A DNA stretch of 64,000 nucleotides from an uncultured Actinomycetes bacterium (GCA_937863385.1 CALMBW010000021.1:1-64000); one strand, 5' to 3'. Shown: positions 27,054 through 36,089, numbered from the stretch's first letter. Notes: generated by a model from the sequence alone, not told the origin. Made by a program: numbers and translations.

Positions 27054-28147
27054 GGGTGGCGATCGTTTGTCCCTACGCATGGGACCGCTTCGGGGGAGTT
27101 CAATCGCACATCGCTGCGCTGGCTCACACTTTGTCGGAACGTGGTCACGAAGCTCACATCTTCGCTCCGGTCTCGATGTCGCGGTCGCTGAAGCCGGCAG
27201 AAGAGCCCAACGTCCACCTGGTCGGCCGTGCCGTCGGCATCCCGGCCAACGGCAGCATCGCCCCGCTGGCATTCGGCCCTCTTGCCGCTACCGGCATCAG
27301 AACGGCGCTGCGCGAACTGTCTCCAGATGTTCTGCACCTACACGAACCTCTGATCCCGAGCCTGTCGCTCCTCGCCGCGCTCAACAGTGATGTTCCGGCC
27401 GTCGGGACCTTCCACGCGTCTGCGGAGGGGAGCTTCGGGTATCGAGCAGCGAAGCTGCCGCTCGAACGCGCCATGCGCAAGATCAAGGTGCGCACCGTCG
27501 TCTCAGACGCGGCTCGTGAGCTGATCTCGCGTTACTTCCCCGGTGACTACGTGCTGACGCCGAACGGAGTCGAGGTAGAACGCTTCGCCGACGCAGAACC
27601 GATCGTCGCGTGCGAAGGTCCCTCGGTGCTCTTCTTCGGTCGTATCGAGAGAAGGAAAGGTCTCGAGGTCCTGATCCAGGCGATGGCGCGTCTAAGAGAG
27701 ATAGATGCCACCCTCGTTGTGGCCGGCGGAGGGCCTGAAGACAAACATTGTCGTGCGCTCGCGTCGAATCTCGAGGTGAAGGCAGAGTTCTTGGGGCGGG
27801 TCCCCGAGGAGGACAAGCCGGGGATCTACCGAGGAGCGAGTGTTTACTGCGCTCCCGGACTTGGTGGGGAGTCTTTCGGGATCGTTCTGGTCGAAGCGCT
27901 GTCTGCCGGCGTCCCCGTCGTCTGCAGCGATCTCGACGGTTATCGAGCTGTCGCAGGGGAGGTAGCGAGGCTGGTTCCAGCAGGTGACGCAGGGGCACTA
28001 GCCGACGCGATCCGCGAGGTGCTGACCGATCCGGTCAAGGCTGGACAGATGCGGGACATGAGCCGCAAGATGGCTCGCCTGTACGACTGGAAGCGCCTGG
28101 CCGCGGGGGTCGAGAACAACTACCTCGAGGCGATCGAGCAAGGCTGA
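27050..28147 (+). CDS. pimA: GT4 glycosyltransferase, PimA-like phosphatidylinositol mannosyltransferase
   Basis: A 365-residue GT-B fold enzyme. TTG 27050 overlaps the preceding stop (TTGA) and gives the family start LRVAIVCPYAWDRFGGVQSH; GTG 27056 is an alternative. The N-terminal Rossmann half has the Gly-Gly-Val acceptor loop and DVLHLHEPLIPSLSLLAA. The C-terminal half has VLFFGRIERRKGLEVLIQAM and the donor-binding GGESFGIVLVEALSAGVPVV (ExxxxxxxE). PimA adds the first mannose to phosphatidylinositol at the cytosolic face. The order pgsA-acyltransferase-GT4 is the mycobacterial PIM cluster. The donor GDP-mannose and the acceptor are inferred from context. Confidence 0.88.
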   Translation: MRVAIVCPYAWDRFGGVQSHIAALAHTLSERGHEAHIFAPVSMSRSLKPAEEPNVHLVGRAVGIPANGSIAPLAFGPLAATGIRTALRELSPDVLHLHEPLIPSLSLLAALNSDVPAVGTFHASAEGSFGYRAAKLPLERAMRKIKVRTVVSDAARELISRYFPGDYVLTPNGVEVERFADAEPIVACEGPSVLFFGRIERRKGLEVLIQAMARLREIDATLVVAGGGPEDKHCRALASNLEVKAEFLGRVPEEDKPGIYRGASVYCAPGLGGESFGIVLVEALSAGVPVVCSDLDGYRAVAGEVARLVPAGDAGALADAIREVLTDPVKAGQMRDMSRKMARLYDWKRLAAGVENNYLEAIEQG

Positions 28148-28160
28148 AACTCGTTCGGAT

Positions 28161-29405
28161 CTATTCAGCGTCGCGGAAGAAGCCCTCGCCGCGCGGCCTC
28201 TTGAACCCATCGGCTGCCTTCTTGCGGCGGATCAAAGCGGAACCTTTCTCGCCCGAAGCAACCAGTGCGGCGAGGGCCGAAGTGATGGGCACCGAAGCCA
28301 CCAGGCCGATGCTGCCGACGAGCGTTCGCACGATCTCCTCTGCAACTACTTCGCTCGTCACCACCGCCGTGAAGGATCCGTCGGACAACGAGAACAGGAT
28401 CAGGAGCGGAAGCGATGCCCCGGCATAGGCGAGCACCAGTGTGTTCACGGTCGACGCTATGTGGTCACGGCCGATGCGGATCGCGGCTCGGTACAGCCCG
28501 GATGCGCCCAAGGTTGGATCGGCACGGTGCAGCTCCCACACCGCCGATGCTTGGGTCACCGTGACATCGTCGAGTACGCCCAACGTTCCGATGACGATGC
28601 CCCCGAGCAACAGACCTTGCAGGTTCACCTGCTGGGCTGCGAACTGCAGGAAGGTGGCTTCCTCGGAACCGAAGCCGGTGAAACGCGCTGCCTCGACGAA
28701 GACGACCGCAAGGATCCCGGTGATGGCGAGGCTTCCAAGTGTGCCGAGTAATGCGGTTGTGGTCATCGCGTTGAAGCCGTGCGCCAGGTACAGGGTCACG
28801 AACATGATCGCGGCCCCACCGACGAGAGCAACGAGCACGGGGGAGGAACCATCGAGGATCGCCGGCAGAACGAACGAGAGCAGGATCACTAGAGAAGCAG
28901 CGAGCCCGATGAGTGACGTAACGCCACGCCACCGGCTCAAGGCGATGACGACGGCAGCGAACAACGCAACCAGCACGACTAAGGATCCGCTTCGCTCGAA
29001 ATCTTGGAAGTAGTACTGCTGCCCCGGCACTCCCTCTTCGGCATGCCCCAGCAAGATGTTGTCTCCGACCTGGATGCGCCTGCCGCTGGGGCTTTCGGCG
29101 ACGTTGAGGAACACCTCTTCCCCCTCGTCGGGACCTTCGGCAAGCCGAGCGGTTACGACGGCGCAGTCGAAACCTTCCTGACCGGCCTGATCGCAAGGCG
29201 CACGGTCCACCGCAGTCACGCCGGCGCTGTATCGGGTGGTGGCGAGTGAGGATCCCGCCGGTGGTTCGATAGTGGTACCAGATGGCCACATCAGGATCAT
29301 CCCGACCAGCGTTGCTGCGACGAAGGGGGCGATCGCGAAGGTCAGCTTGCGAGCCGTCGCAGGGTCCACGGGCGCGGGCTCGTGATGATGGTGATGATGT
29401 CCCAT
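28161..29405 (-). CDS. YibE/F family membrane protein with natural poly-His N-terminus
   Basis: A 414-residue multi-pass membrane protein. The start MGHHHHHHEPAP uses both CAT and CAC codons and lies behind AAAGGA. A first membrane segment (KLTFAIAPFVAATLVGMILM) leads to an extracytoplasmic domain of about 100 residues (with ESPSGRRIQVGDNILL). At least six membrane segments follow, including LVGGAAIMFVTLYLAHGFNA and GLLLGGIVIGTLGVLDDVTVTQA, the YibE/F signature. The family's function is not established; it has been proposed to be a transporter. The His cluster could bind a metal such as zinc, copper or nickel, which is inference. It diverges from the M48-like gene. Confidence 0.85.
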   Translation of the reverse strand: MGHHHHHHEPAPVDPATARKLTFAIAPFVAATLVGMILMWPSGTTIEPPAGSSLATTRYSAGVTAVDRAPCDQAGQEGFDCAVVTARLAEGPDEGEEVFLNVAESPSGRRIQVGDNILLGHAEEGVPGQQYYFQDFERSGSLVVLVALFAAVVIALSRWRGVTSLIGLAASLVILLSFVLPAILDGSSPVLVALVGGAAIMFVTLYLAHGFNAMTTTALLGTLGSLAITGILAVVFVEAARFTGFGSEEATFLQFAAQQVNLQGLLLGGIVIGTLGVLDDVTVTQASAVWELHRADPTLGASGLYRAAIRIGRDHIASTVNTLVLAYAGASLPLLILFSLSDGSFTAVVTSEVVAEEIVRTLVGSIGLVASVPITSALAALVASGEKGSALIRRKKAADGFKRPRGEGFFRDAE

Positions 29406-29454
29406 GTGTCCTTTCTATAGCTGCGTGCCGCGAGGCTCAACGACCTGCGCGACC

Positions 29455-30174
29455 ATGAGCGGGATGAAACAGCGAGATCTGCAGCTGAAGGATTGGGGCG
29501 TAGCGCCTCCGAAGAACTCGATGTGGCCGGTCTGGGCCGGCATGGTGGGGGCGGCCGCGATCGGAGGGGTCTCTTTCTTGGTCGCGTTCCGTCTCCTGAA
29601 CGGACAGTGGTCTCTTGTCTCACCGGTCGCTTTCATCTTGGGCTGGCTGATCGTCTCGGCGGTTCGTTTCCGAGACCCCGGCAAGCGGTGGCTGAAGGTG
29701 CATTCGGCGCGGCCCCCCGCCTCCGGCGAGGCGGCCCGCTTGATGAACGTGGTTCGAGGCTTGTCCGACGACCTGGGGATACCCGCCCCTCGTGTGCTGA
29801 TCATCGACGGTGGTCCCCCCAACCTGATGGTGACGGGCGGGCGTCGTGCTGCGGTTGCCGTGCGGAAGTCGTTCGCCGAAGAGGCGTCGCGCACCGAGAC
29901 CGAAGCTGCAGTGGCGTTCTGTTTGGGGCGGATCGCCTCGGGTGAGGCTCGGAGAACCACCGCGCTCCTTACCGGATCACCCATGCGCCCGCAGCGTGTC
30001 GGTCTCAGCCTGGATGTCGTGGCCGTGTCGATCACCCGTTACCCACCGGGCCTGATCAAGGCTCTGGAACGCTGCGAACCTGCCACGGGGCGTGACGCGG
30101 CGCTCTGGTTCTGCGGAGCCCCCCCCACGCATGACGAAGCAAGCGAGCGGATCGAGGCTCTGGCGGACCTGTAG
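29455..30174 (+). CDS. Degenerate M48-like peptidase homologue, active site lost
   Basis: About 240 residues. Two membrane segments (MWPVWAGMVGAAAIGGVSFL; WSLVSPVAFILGWLIVSAV) precede a domain resembling HtpX/M48: GLSDDLGIPAPRVLIIDGG, PNLMVTGGRRAAVAVRKSF, then TETEAAVAFCLGRIASGE at the position where active enzymes have the HExxH helix. Phe-Cys replaces His-Glu and no zinc ligands remain. A C-terminal THDEASERIEAL matches the family's THPPLxERI. It therefore appears to be a pseudoprotease rather than a broken gene, because the frame is intact. Start ATG 29455 or 29464. A terminator follows at 30217. Confidence 0.7.
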   Translation: MSGMKQRDLQLKDWGVAPPKNSMWPVWAGMVGAAAIGGVSFLVAFRLLNGQWSLVSPVAFILGWLIVSAVRFRDPGKRWLKVHSARPPASGEAARLMNVVRGLSDDLGIPAPRVLIIDGGPPNLMVTGGRRAAVAVRKSFAEEASRTETEAAVAFCLGRIASGEARRTTALLTGSPMRPQRVGLSLDVVAVSITRYPPGLIKALERCEPATGRDAALWFCGAPPTHDEASERIEALADL

Positions 30175-30216
30175 GGAAAGCCCCGGTCGGCACCCCGCTG
30201 CGTGATAACTTCTGCT

Positions 30217-30237
30217 CGCCCCTAGATGGGGCGTTTT
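30217..30237 (+). terminator. Intrinsic terminator
   Basis: CGCCCC (30217-30222) and GGGGCG (30228-30233) pair around the loop TAGAT and are followed by TTTT. It ends the M48-like transcript. The remaining 124 bases before the DUF3048 gene contain GGTGG/CCACC inverted repeats but nothing I can name. Confidence 0.9.
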
Positions 30238-30361
30238 CGCGACATACAGCGGAAACAGTGGAGCGGAGGTGGCGCCGATATACCGGTGCCCCAGCCACCA
30301 GTGAGATGCACTCCGGTGGCCCCCGCCACAGATGCCGAACGTCTGAAGGAGAAACGCGCGC

Positions 30362-31405
30362 ATGACCAACAAGCAGAAAGCCTTAGGCGCCGTCGGTGGC
30401 GTCCTCGTACTGGCGGTCGGAGCCTTCTTTCTGATCCGTAACAAAGACGACATCCCTATCGTCAAGGATCTGGTTGGAGACCCGGTGACCTGCCCGCTCT
30501 CGGGAGTCGAACCACGTAACGAAGCCTTGGTGGAGCGGCCTGCCGTCGCCATCAAGATCGAGAATGCCGCGATCGCCTATCCGCTGTCGGGACTCGAAGA
30601 CGCCGAGATCGTTTTCGAGGAGGTCGTTGAGGGTGGCATCACGAGATTCATGGCCATCTACCACTGCACCGATTCCACCAAAGCTGGCCCGGTGCGAAGC
30701 GCCAGGGCCGTTGACCCCGCGATCATGTCACCTATCACAAAGATCCTCGCGTTCTCGGGGGCGAACGGTCCGGTTCTGGAGCAGCTGCAAGAAGCCGGTG
30801 TGGTGATCATCGAGGAGTCGGATGCCGGTACCGGTATGCAGCGGATCCCCCGCGAGGGTCTGGCATCCGAGCACACCCTCTATGGGAACTCCAAGTTGCT
30901 GCGAAAGACCGGCCGGGACGACTTCTCGGATCCTCCACCCGATGACCTTTTCGAGTTCTCGGACGACGTCGCCGACAATGGGAAGACCCGCAAGGCGTCA
31001 GACATCACGATCGGGTTCTCGGGGTCCACTTCGGTCGGCTACACGTGGGACGGCGATTCGTACCTACGGACGCAGAATGGGGCTCCCTTCATGGCCGAGT
31101 CGGGCGAGCAGATCTCGGTCTCCAACGTCCTCATCGAACAGCATCAGGTCGATTACTCGGGGATCAGCGATGTGGCGGGGAATCCCTCGGTCGAGATCAC
31201 GGATGAGACGGGCACCGGGAAAGCCGTGCTGTTCCGCGACGGCCGTGCTGTGGTTGGGACCTGGTCCCGGGACAGCCTCGAATCTCCGGTAGTTTTCGAG
31301 ACCAAGTCAGGTGACAGGATGGTGTTCGCTCCGGGAGCGATCTGGATCCATCTGGTACCGAGCGATGCCGGCGAAGTGAAAGGTTCTTTCTCCTTTGTTA
31401 AATAA
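30362..31405 (+). CDS. DUF3048 (YerB-like) membrane-anchored protein, copy 1
   Basis: A 347-residue protein with an N-terminal anchor (KALGAVGGVLVLAVGAFFLI) and no lipobox Cys, so probably a single membrane segment with the body outside. The DUF3048 signature runs from AVAIKIENAAIAYPLSGLED, through [20 protein letters not shown] and GPVRSARAVD, to LAFSGANGPVL. YerB of Bacillus, the named member, is a lipoprotein of unknown function. ATG 30362 lies behind AAGGAGAA. It is followed by a lipoprotein paralogue overlapping by 11 bases. Confidence 0.88.
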   Translation: MTNKQKALGAVGGVLVLAVGAFFLIRNKDDIPIVKDLVGDPVTCPLSGVEPRNEALVERPAVAIKIENAAIAYPLSGLEDAEIVFEEVVEGGITRFMAIYHCTDSTKAGPVRSARAVDPAIMSPITKILAFSGANGPVLEQLQEAGVVIIEESDAGTGMQRIPREGLASEHTLYGNSKLLRKTGRDDFSDPPPDDLFEFSDDVADNGKTRKASDITIGFSGSTSVGYTWDGDSYLRTQNGAPFMAESGEQISVSNVLIEQHQVDYSGISDVAGNPSVEITDETGTGKAVLFRDGRAVVGTWSRDSLESPVVFETKSGDRMVFAPGAIWIHLVPSDAGEVKGSFSFVK

Positions 31406-32438
31406 GAAACGACGGTCCATGGCCGCACTTGCGGCACTAACGGTGCTGGCGGTTGCATGTGGCGGCGACGACCCGGCGGAACCCGAAGCCGAGGAGCCGG
31501 TTGCATCTCAGTCGCCCACACCCGATCCGACCTGTCCACTAACCGGACAAGTACCCGAGCACCCCAGTGATCTGACCAAGCCGGCGGTTGCCGTCAAGAT
31601 CGAGAACTCGCCCCAGGCGCGTCCGCAGAGCGGGCTTGAAGAAGCAGACATCGTGTTCGAAGAGATCGTCGAAGGTGGCATCACGCGGTTCATGGCGATC
31701 TACCATTGTGGCGTCACCGACCAGGCGGGGCCGGTGCGCTCGGCCCGTTTCGATGATCCCAAGCTGGCCCTTCCATTCACACAAGTGCTGGCGTTCTCGG
31801 GAGCCAATGCGATCGTTGAGCGTGAGCTCAGCGACCAGGGCATCATCTCGTTGGACGAGGATTCCGCAGCCGGAGCGTTGTTCCGAGACCCTCCCGGTAG
31901 CCTTGAAGTGCACAGCCTCTACGCGGACGTTGCTGCCCTGAAGAAGACGGCCCGTCGAGAGAAGGTGGAAGCTCCGGCGACGGATCTGTTCACCTTCGGC
32001 GAATTGCAGGACGGAGCCAAGAAGGCTCGTACGGTGACCCTTCACTTCAGGGCGACGAACACGATCGAGTACAAGTGGGAAGGCGGCTCGTGGAAACGTT
32101 ACGAGGCGGGTGTGCCCTTCATGAGTGCGTCGGGTTCACAGATCTCCACCCCGAACCTGGTGGTGATGCAGGTCGACGTGAACAACTCACAGACGATCGT
32201 GGATGTCGCCGGGAACCCCAGCCCCGATATCGACCTGATCAACAAGGGCAAGGCGTTGCTCTTCCGTGACGGTCAGGTCGTCAAAGGGGTCTGGTCGATG
32301 GCGGATGCCGGTGAGCCCCCCGTTTTCGAAACCAAGGATGGAACACCCTTCGTCTTCGGTGAAGGTCCGATCTGGATCGAGCTCGTGCCATCCAAGAAGG
32401 GCAGTGTGAAAGGCGCCTTCGCCTTCTCGAAGAAGTAG
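31395..32438 (+). CDS. DUF3048 (YerB-like) lipoprotein, copy 2
   Basis: A 347-residue paralogue of the preceding gene. TTG 31395 gives a basic n-region ([20 protein letters not shown]) before the lipobox LAVACGG; ATG 31419 would lack the positive charges, so TTG is preferred. The low-complexity acidic linker ([17 protein letters not shown]) is typical behind a lipid anchor. The DUF3048 blocks [41 protein letters not shown] and [11 protein letters not shown] follow. The two copies keep the domain but have different anchors, one transmembrane and one lipid. They may form a heteromer on the outer face of the membrane, which is inference. Confidence 0.88.
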   Translation: MLNKKRRSMAALAALTVLAVACGGDDPAEPEAEEPVASQSPTPDPTCPLTGQVPEHPSDLTKPAVAVKIENSPQARPQSGLEEADIVFEEIVEGGITRFMAIYHCGVTDQAGPVRSARFDDPKLALPFTQVLAFSGANAIVERELSDQGIISLDEDSAAGALFRDPPGSLEVHSLYADVAALKKTARREKVEAPATDLFTFGELQDGAKKARTVTLHFRATNTIEYKWEGGSWKRYEAGVPFMSASGSQISTPNLVVMQVDVNNSQTIVDVAGNPSPDIDLINKGKALLFRDGQVVKGVWSMADAGEPPVFETKDGTPFVFGEGPIWIELVPSKKGSVKGAFAFSKK

Positions 32439-32459
32439 AGCGCGGGCCCGACCCCAGGC

Positions 32460-32490
32460 GGAACAAGGGCCACTGATACCATGTTGTTCC
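32460..32490. promoter_or_regulatory. Inverted repeat GGAACAA-N17-TTGTTCC upstream of pdxS
   Basis: A perfect 7-bp inverted repeat (32460-32466 with 32484-32490) lies about 75 bases before the pdxS start, in the gap after DUF3048 copy 2. It may be an operator or a weak stem. No MocR-type PdxR gene is nearby, and no standard promoter spacing is visible. Confidence 0.3.
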
Positions 32491-32565
32491 AAGAGCAGAG
32501 GGGCGCGTTCGGATATTTCGCCCGGCAAACGACACGCTCTCGATCAGCAAGCAAGGAGCGACGGC

Positions 32566-33462
32566 ATGGCCGAGATCGATAGAGAAACCGGTGGTACTCG
32601 CGTGAAGCGAGGGCTCGCAGAGATGCTCAAGGGTGGCGTGATCATGGACGTCACCAACGCCGAGCAAGCGAAGATCTCGGAAGCGGCTGGTGCCGTGGCG
32701 GTCATGGCCTTGGAGCGCGTACCGGCGGATATCCGCGCCGAGGGGGGAGTCGTTCGTATGGCTGACCCCGAGAAGGTGGCCGAGATCGTCGACGCTGTGT
32801 CGATCCCTGTGATGGCCAAGTGCCGCATCGGGCACTTCGTTGAGGCGCAGGTCCTGCAGGAGCTAGGTGTTGACTACATCGACGAGTCCGAGGTTCTTAC
32901 GCCCGCCGATGAGGCCAACCACGTCAACAAGTGGGACTTCACCGTCCCCTTCGTGTGTGGAGCGACCAACCTCGGTGAGACGCTTAGACGCATCGGTGAA
33001 GGTGCGGCGATGATCCGCAGCAAAGGCGAGGCCGGGACCGGCAACGTCGTCGAAGCGGTCAGGCACATGCGCTCCATAGTGTCTGAGATCAAACGCTTAA
33101 GCGTGATGGGGACCGAAGAGTTGATGTCGGCTGCCAAAGAACACCGCGCTCCCTATGAACTGATCCGCGAGATCTCCCAGACGGGGAAACTTCCAGTCGT
33201 TCTGTTCACCGCAGGTGGCATCGCAACACCTGCCGATGCTGCCTTGATGATGCAGCTAGGTGCCGATGGTGTGTTCGTCGGCTCCGGCATCTTCAAGTCA
33301 GGTGATCCGGAAACAAGGGCACGAGCGATCGTGGAAGCGACGACATACTTCAATGAACCGGAGATGATCGCGAAGGTTTCCCGGGGACTCGGAGAAGCCA
33401 TGGTCGGGATCAACATCTCGGACATCCCCGAAGAGCAGCGGCTGGCCAAGCGCGGCTGGTAA
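32566..33462 (+). CDS. pdxS: Pyridoxal 5'-phosphate synthase subunit PdxS
   Basis: PdxS makes PLP from ribose 5-phosphate, glyceraldehyde 3-phosphate and ammonia supplied by PdxT. The 298-residue TIM barrel has [52 protein letters not shown] and the second active-site block [18 protein letters not shown]. The catalytic lysines of the family (in [10 protein letters not shown] and the start of the barrel) are present. ATG 32566 has AAGGAG upstream. PdxT follows 13 bases after the stop, as usual. Confidence 0.98.
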   Translation: MAEIDRETGGTRVKRGLAEMLKGGVIMDVTNAEQAKISEAAGAVAVMALERVPADIRAEGGVVRMADPEKVAEIVDAVSIPVMAKCRIGHFVEAQVLQELGVDYIDESEVLTPADEANHVNKWDFTVPFVCGATNLGETLRRIGEGAAMIRSKGEAGTGNVVEAVRHMRSIVSEIKRLSVMGTEELMSAAKEHRAPYELIREISQTGKLPVVLFTAGGIATPADAALMMQLGADGVFVGSGIFKSGDPETRARAIVEATTYFNEPEMIAKVSRGLGEAMVGINISDIPEEQRLAKRGW

Positions 33463-33475
33463 CGGTGGGCGTCGG

Positions 33476-34045
33476 GTGTTGAAGGTCGGGGTCCTCGCTC
33501 TGCAAGGGGACGTTCGCGAACATCTCAGCGCTCTCGATGCGGCGGGCGTCAGCCCCCGCCCGGTGAAGCGTGCCGACGAGCTGGCCGGCGTGGACGCGAT
33601 GGTGCTGCCTGGAGGTGAATCGACAACGATCGGCAAGCTCCTCGACCGTTTCGGCTTGCTCGAACCTCTGAGAGACCGTGCTGCAGACGGGATGCCGCTA
33701 TACGGGACCTGCGCTGGGCTGATCCTCATGGCGCGGGACATCGTCGGTGCTCACGTCTCGCCGCGCCGGCTTGGTGTGTTGGATGTGGTCGTTCGGCGCA
33801 ACGCCTACGGCCGTCAGGTGGACTCGTTCGAAGCCGATCTCGAAGTGACGGGTTTCGACGAGCCGTTCCGAGCCGTATTCATCAGGGCACCTTCGATCGA
33901 AGAAGTCGGGCAAGATGTAGAGGTGCTGGCGACGGTCGAGGGCACTGCGGTGCTGGTCCGGCAAGGGTCCTTGCTGGCCTCGAGTTTCCATCCAGAGATG
34001 ACATCGGATGCACGCATCCACGAGCTGTTCGTTAACACGATCTGA
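33476..34045 (+). CDS. pdxT: Pyridoxal 5'-phosphate synthase glutaminase subunit PdxT
   Basis: PdxT hydrolyses glutamine and channels ammonia to PdxS. The 189-residue protein starts at GTG 33476. The triad is visible: Cys in YGTCAGLILMA, and His and Glu in SSFHPEMTSD. The start VGVLALQGDVREHLSAL and the block LPGGESTTIGKLL are family hallmarks. YebC follows 13 bases later. Confidence 0.97.
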   Translation: MLKVGVLALQGDVREHLSALDAAGVSPRPVKRADELAGVDAMVLPGGESTTIGKLLDRFGLLEPLRDRAADGMPLYGTCAGLILMARDIVGAHVSPRRLGVLDVVVRRNAYGRQVDSFEADLEVTGFDEPFRAVFIRAPSIEEVGQDVEVLATVEGTAVLVRQGSLLASSFHPEMTSDARIHELFVNTI

Positions 34046-34058
34046 AAGAGGTAGTCAG

Positions 34059-34808
34059 GTGTCGGGTCACTCCAAATGGGCAACGATCAAGCGAAAGAAG
34101 GGCGCGAACGACGCGGCGCGTGCGAAGGCCTGGAGCAAGCTGCTTCGTTTCGTCGAGGTAGCGGCGCGCGAGGGCGGGGGAGACCCCGAAGGCAATCCAA
34201 CCCTGGCCACTGCGATCGCCAAAGCGAAAGGCGCTTCGGTTCCCAAGGACAACATCGACCGTGCCATCAAGCGTGGGACCGGGGAGCTCCAGGGTGAATC
34301 CGTAGAAGAGACCTCCTACGAGGGCTATGGACCCGGTGGGGTAGCCGTTCTCGTGCAGTGCCTCACCACCAACCGCAACCGCGCCGCTCAGGACGTGCGC
34401 AGTGCCTTCAACGGTAGCGGCGGCAAGCTCGCCGAGCCCGGTGCCGTCGCTTGGATGTTCGAGCCCAAGGGCGTGCTCGTCGTAGCGGCCGGCAGTGCGG
34501 GCGAAGACGACATCTTTCTGATCGCGGCCGACGCGGGGGCCGAAGACCTGCGCTCGGGTGAGGACTCGTTCGAGATCGTCACGCCTCCGGATGCTCTAAC
34601 CCCCGTTCGACAGGCGTTGGAAGCCGAAGGCATCGCGATCGAGAGCTACGAGCTCACGCAGGTTCCGAAGACCACCATCGAGATCGATGGATCTGAAGCG
34701 AAGAAGGTGCTGAATCTGATCGATGCCCTAGAGGAGTTGGATGATGTGGCAGAGGTATACGCGAACTTCGATATCTCTGACGAGGTGATGGCATCACTGG
34801 TGAGCTAG
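34059..34808 (+). CDS. yebC: YebC/PmpR family protein
   Basis: A 249-residue protein; GTG 34059 gives the canonical start SGHSKWATIKRKKGANDAAR, and the frame before it is not conserved. Further hallmarks are IAKAKGASVPKDNIDRAIKR, YEGYGPGGVAVLVQCLTTNRNR and the C-terminal DDVAEVYANFDI. YebC proteins have been described as DNA-binding regulators near ruvC in many bacteria. More recent work links members to ribosome function at proline stretches. The order pdxT-yebC-(...)-ruvCAB is the usual actinobacterial one, here with two inserted genes. Confidence 0.97.
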   Translation: MSGHSKWATIKRKKGANDAARAKAWSKLLRFVEVAAREGGGDPEGNPTLATAIAKAKGASVPKDNIDRAIKRGTGELQGESVEETSYEGYGPGGVAVLVQCLTTNRNRAAQDVRSAFNGSGGKLAEPGAVAWMFEPKGVLVVAAGSAGEDDIFLIAADAGAEDLRSGEDSFEIVTPPDALTPVRQALEAEGIAIESYELTQVPKTTIEIDGSEAKKVLNLIDALEELDDVAEVYANFDISDEVMASLVS

Positions 34809-34876
34809 GTCCATCGCACCTCAGTGCTCAACTGCGATCCGTCGTAGACGAGCTCGAGAAGACTCGTTGGGCGGCC

Positions 34877-36022
34877 ATGCTCCTCGACCCGAACCACAAG
34901 TTGGTGTGGGTTTCCGAAGAGATGAAGGTGCTGGTCGGCGAGGATGACGAAGAGAGGCTGGGCTACGGCCGCCACATCGTCGAGGCCTGGCTGAACGAGA
35001 CGTGGCTTCCGGTCATCACGCCCGAGAGCCAGTACTCCACTTTCGTCGAGAACCTGCCTTACCTGATGTACGAGACCCCCAAGGAAGATCTCAAGCGGAT
35101 GCTGGGGGGCCTGGGCGACATGATCGATTCGATGGAGCCGGTCGAGCCCCCGCCGATCAACGTCAGCATCTTCGAGTACGTCTCGGAAGGCTTCCAGCCC
35201 ACCCAGGTCCGTTCGATGACCATGAGGATCCATGATGCCGATGGATGCTCGCTCGGGATCCTCATGATCTACGGGTCGGCGCTGCCTGCGCGCATCCTGG
35301 CTCTGGTTGCCCGTGGTGACGAGCATATGTTTGCTCGTATGGCCGATCTCGTGCGCCCGGGCCGCAGGCAAGCGGCGGTCCTGTTCGCCGACCTTCAGGA
35401 ATCGGGCCTGCTGTCCAAGCGCCTCCCTAGTGCTGCGTACTTCAGTTTGATAGCGCGCCTGACGGACGCGATCGATCGCGTCGTCATCGACCATGTGGGG
35501 ATCGTCGGTAAGCACGCCGGCGACGGCGTGACGGCGTACTTCCTTGCCGACCAGATCGGCTCATCTTCGGCTGCAGCGAAAGCGGCGATCAACGCGGCGC
35601 GGTCGATAGAAGCCGTTGCTGGTGCGGTAGTCAAAGAGGTGATCGAGGAGACGGGAGTGACCGAGATCTCCTCGTTGTGCGTGAACGTCGGCGTCCACTG
35701 GGGTGGCACCTTATACATGGGCCAACTCGTGACGGGTGGACGCCTCGAGATCACGGCCTTAGGTGACGCGGTCAACGAATGCGCTCGCATCCAGGAAACG
35801 GCTAGAGATGGTGAAGCCCTCGTAAGCAAGAACCTCATCGAGCATCTCAGCGACCGAGACGCAGCGGACCTGCATCTAGACCCCGACACTCTCGTCTATC
35901 GAACGATAGGAGAGCTCGCCAACGCGCCCGACAAGGCCAAGCGCGACGCCGGGACGATCCCCGTGACCCCACTGCCCCCCGCCGACCACGACAACACCCT
36001 AGAAACCACCTCCCACCACTAG
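34877..36022 (+). CDS. Class III adenylate/guanylate cyclase with PAS-like N-terminus
   Basis: At least 381 residues from ATG 34877. The N-terminal half (LLDPNHKLVWVSEEMKVLVG) looks like a PAS-type sensor. The cyclase domain has both metal aspartates (Asp172 in LFADLQESG, Asp216 in KHAGDGVTAYF), the substrate Lys just before the second, and the Asn and Arg of the transition-state motif (GDAVNECARIQ), so it could be active. There is no membrane segment. Coding-like sequence (SVVDELEKTRWAA) continues upstream of the ATG in frame, back into yebC, without any ATG, GTG or TTG. The real start may be a rare codon, such as CTG 34832. Product cAMP or cGMP cannot be decided. Confidence 0.8.
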   Translation: MLLDPNHKLVWVSEEMKVLVGEDDEERLGYGRHIVEAWLNETWLPVITPESQYSTFVENLPYLMYETPKEDLKRMLGGLGDMIDSMEPVEPPPINVSIFEYVSEGFQPTQVRSMTMRIHDADGCSLGILMIYGSALPARILALVARGDEHMFARMADLVRPGRRQAAVLFADLQESGLLSKRLPSAAYFSLIARLTDAIDRVVIDHVGIVGKHAGDGVTAYFLADQIGSSSAAAKAAINAARSIEAVAGAVVKEVIEETGVTEISSLCVNVGVHWGGTLYMGQLVTGGRLEITALGDAVNECARIQETARDGEALVSKNLIEHLSDRDAADLHLDPDTLVYRTIGELANAPDKAKRDAGTIPVTPLPPADHDNTLETTSHH

Positions 36023-36089
36023 AGTCAGGGCCTCTCGATAGCGGCGTGTGGAAGCGAGTGGCAACCAAGAGAACCCTTTCATCGTCTAC

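Noticed and set aside
30240-30361. Riboswitch before DUF3048 copy 1, suggested by several GGTGG/CCACC repeats
   Set aside because: The stems overlap in inconsistent ways, and I could not match c-di-AMP, cobalamin or other known consensus cores.
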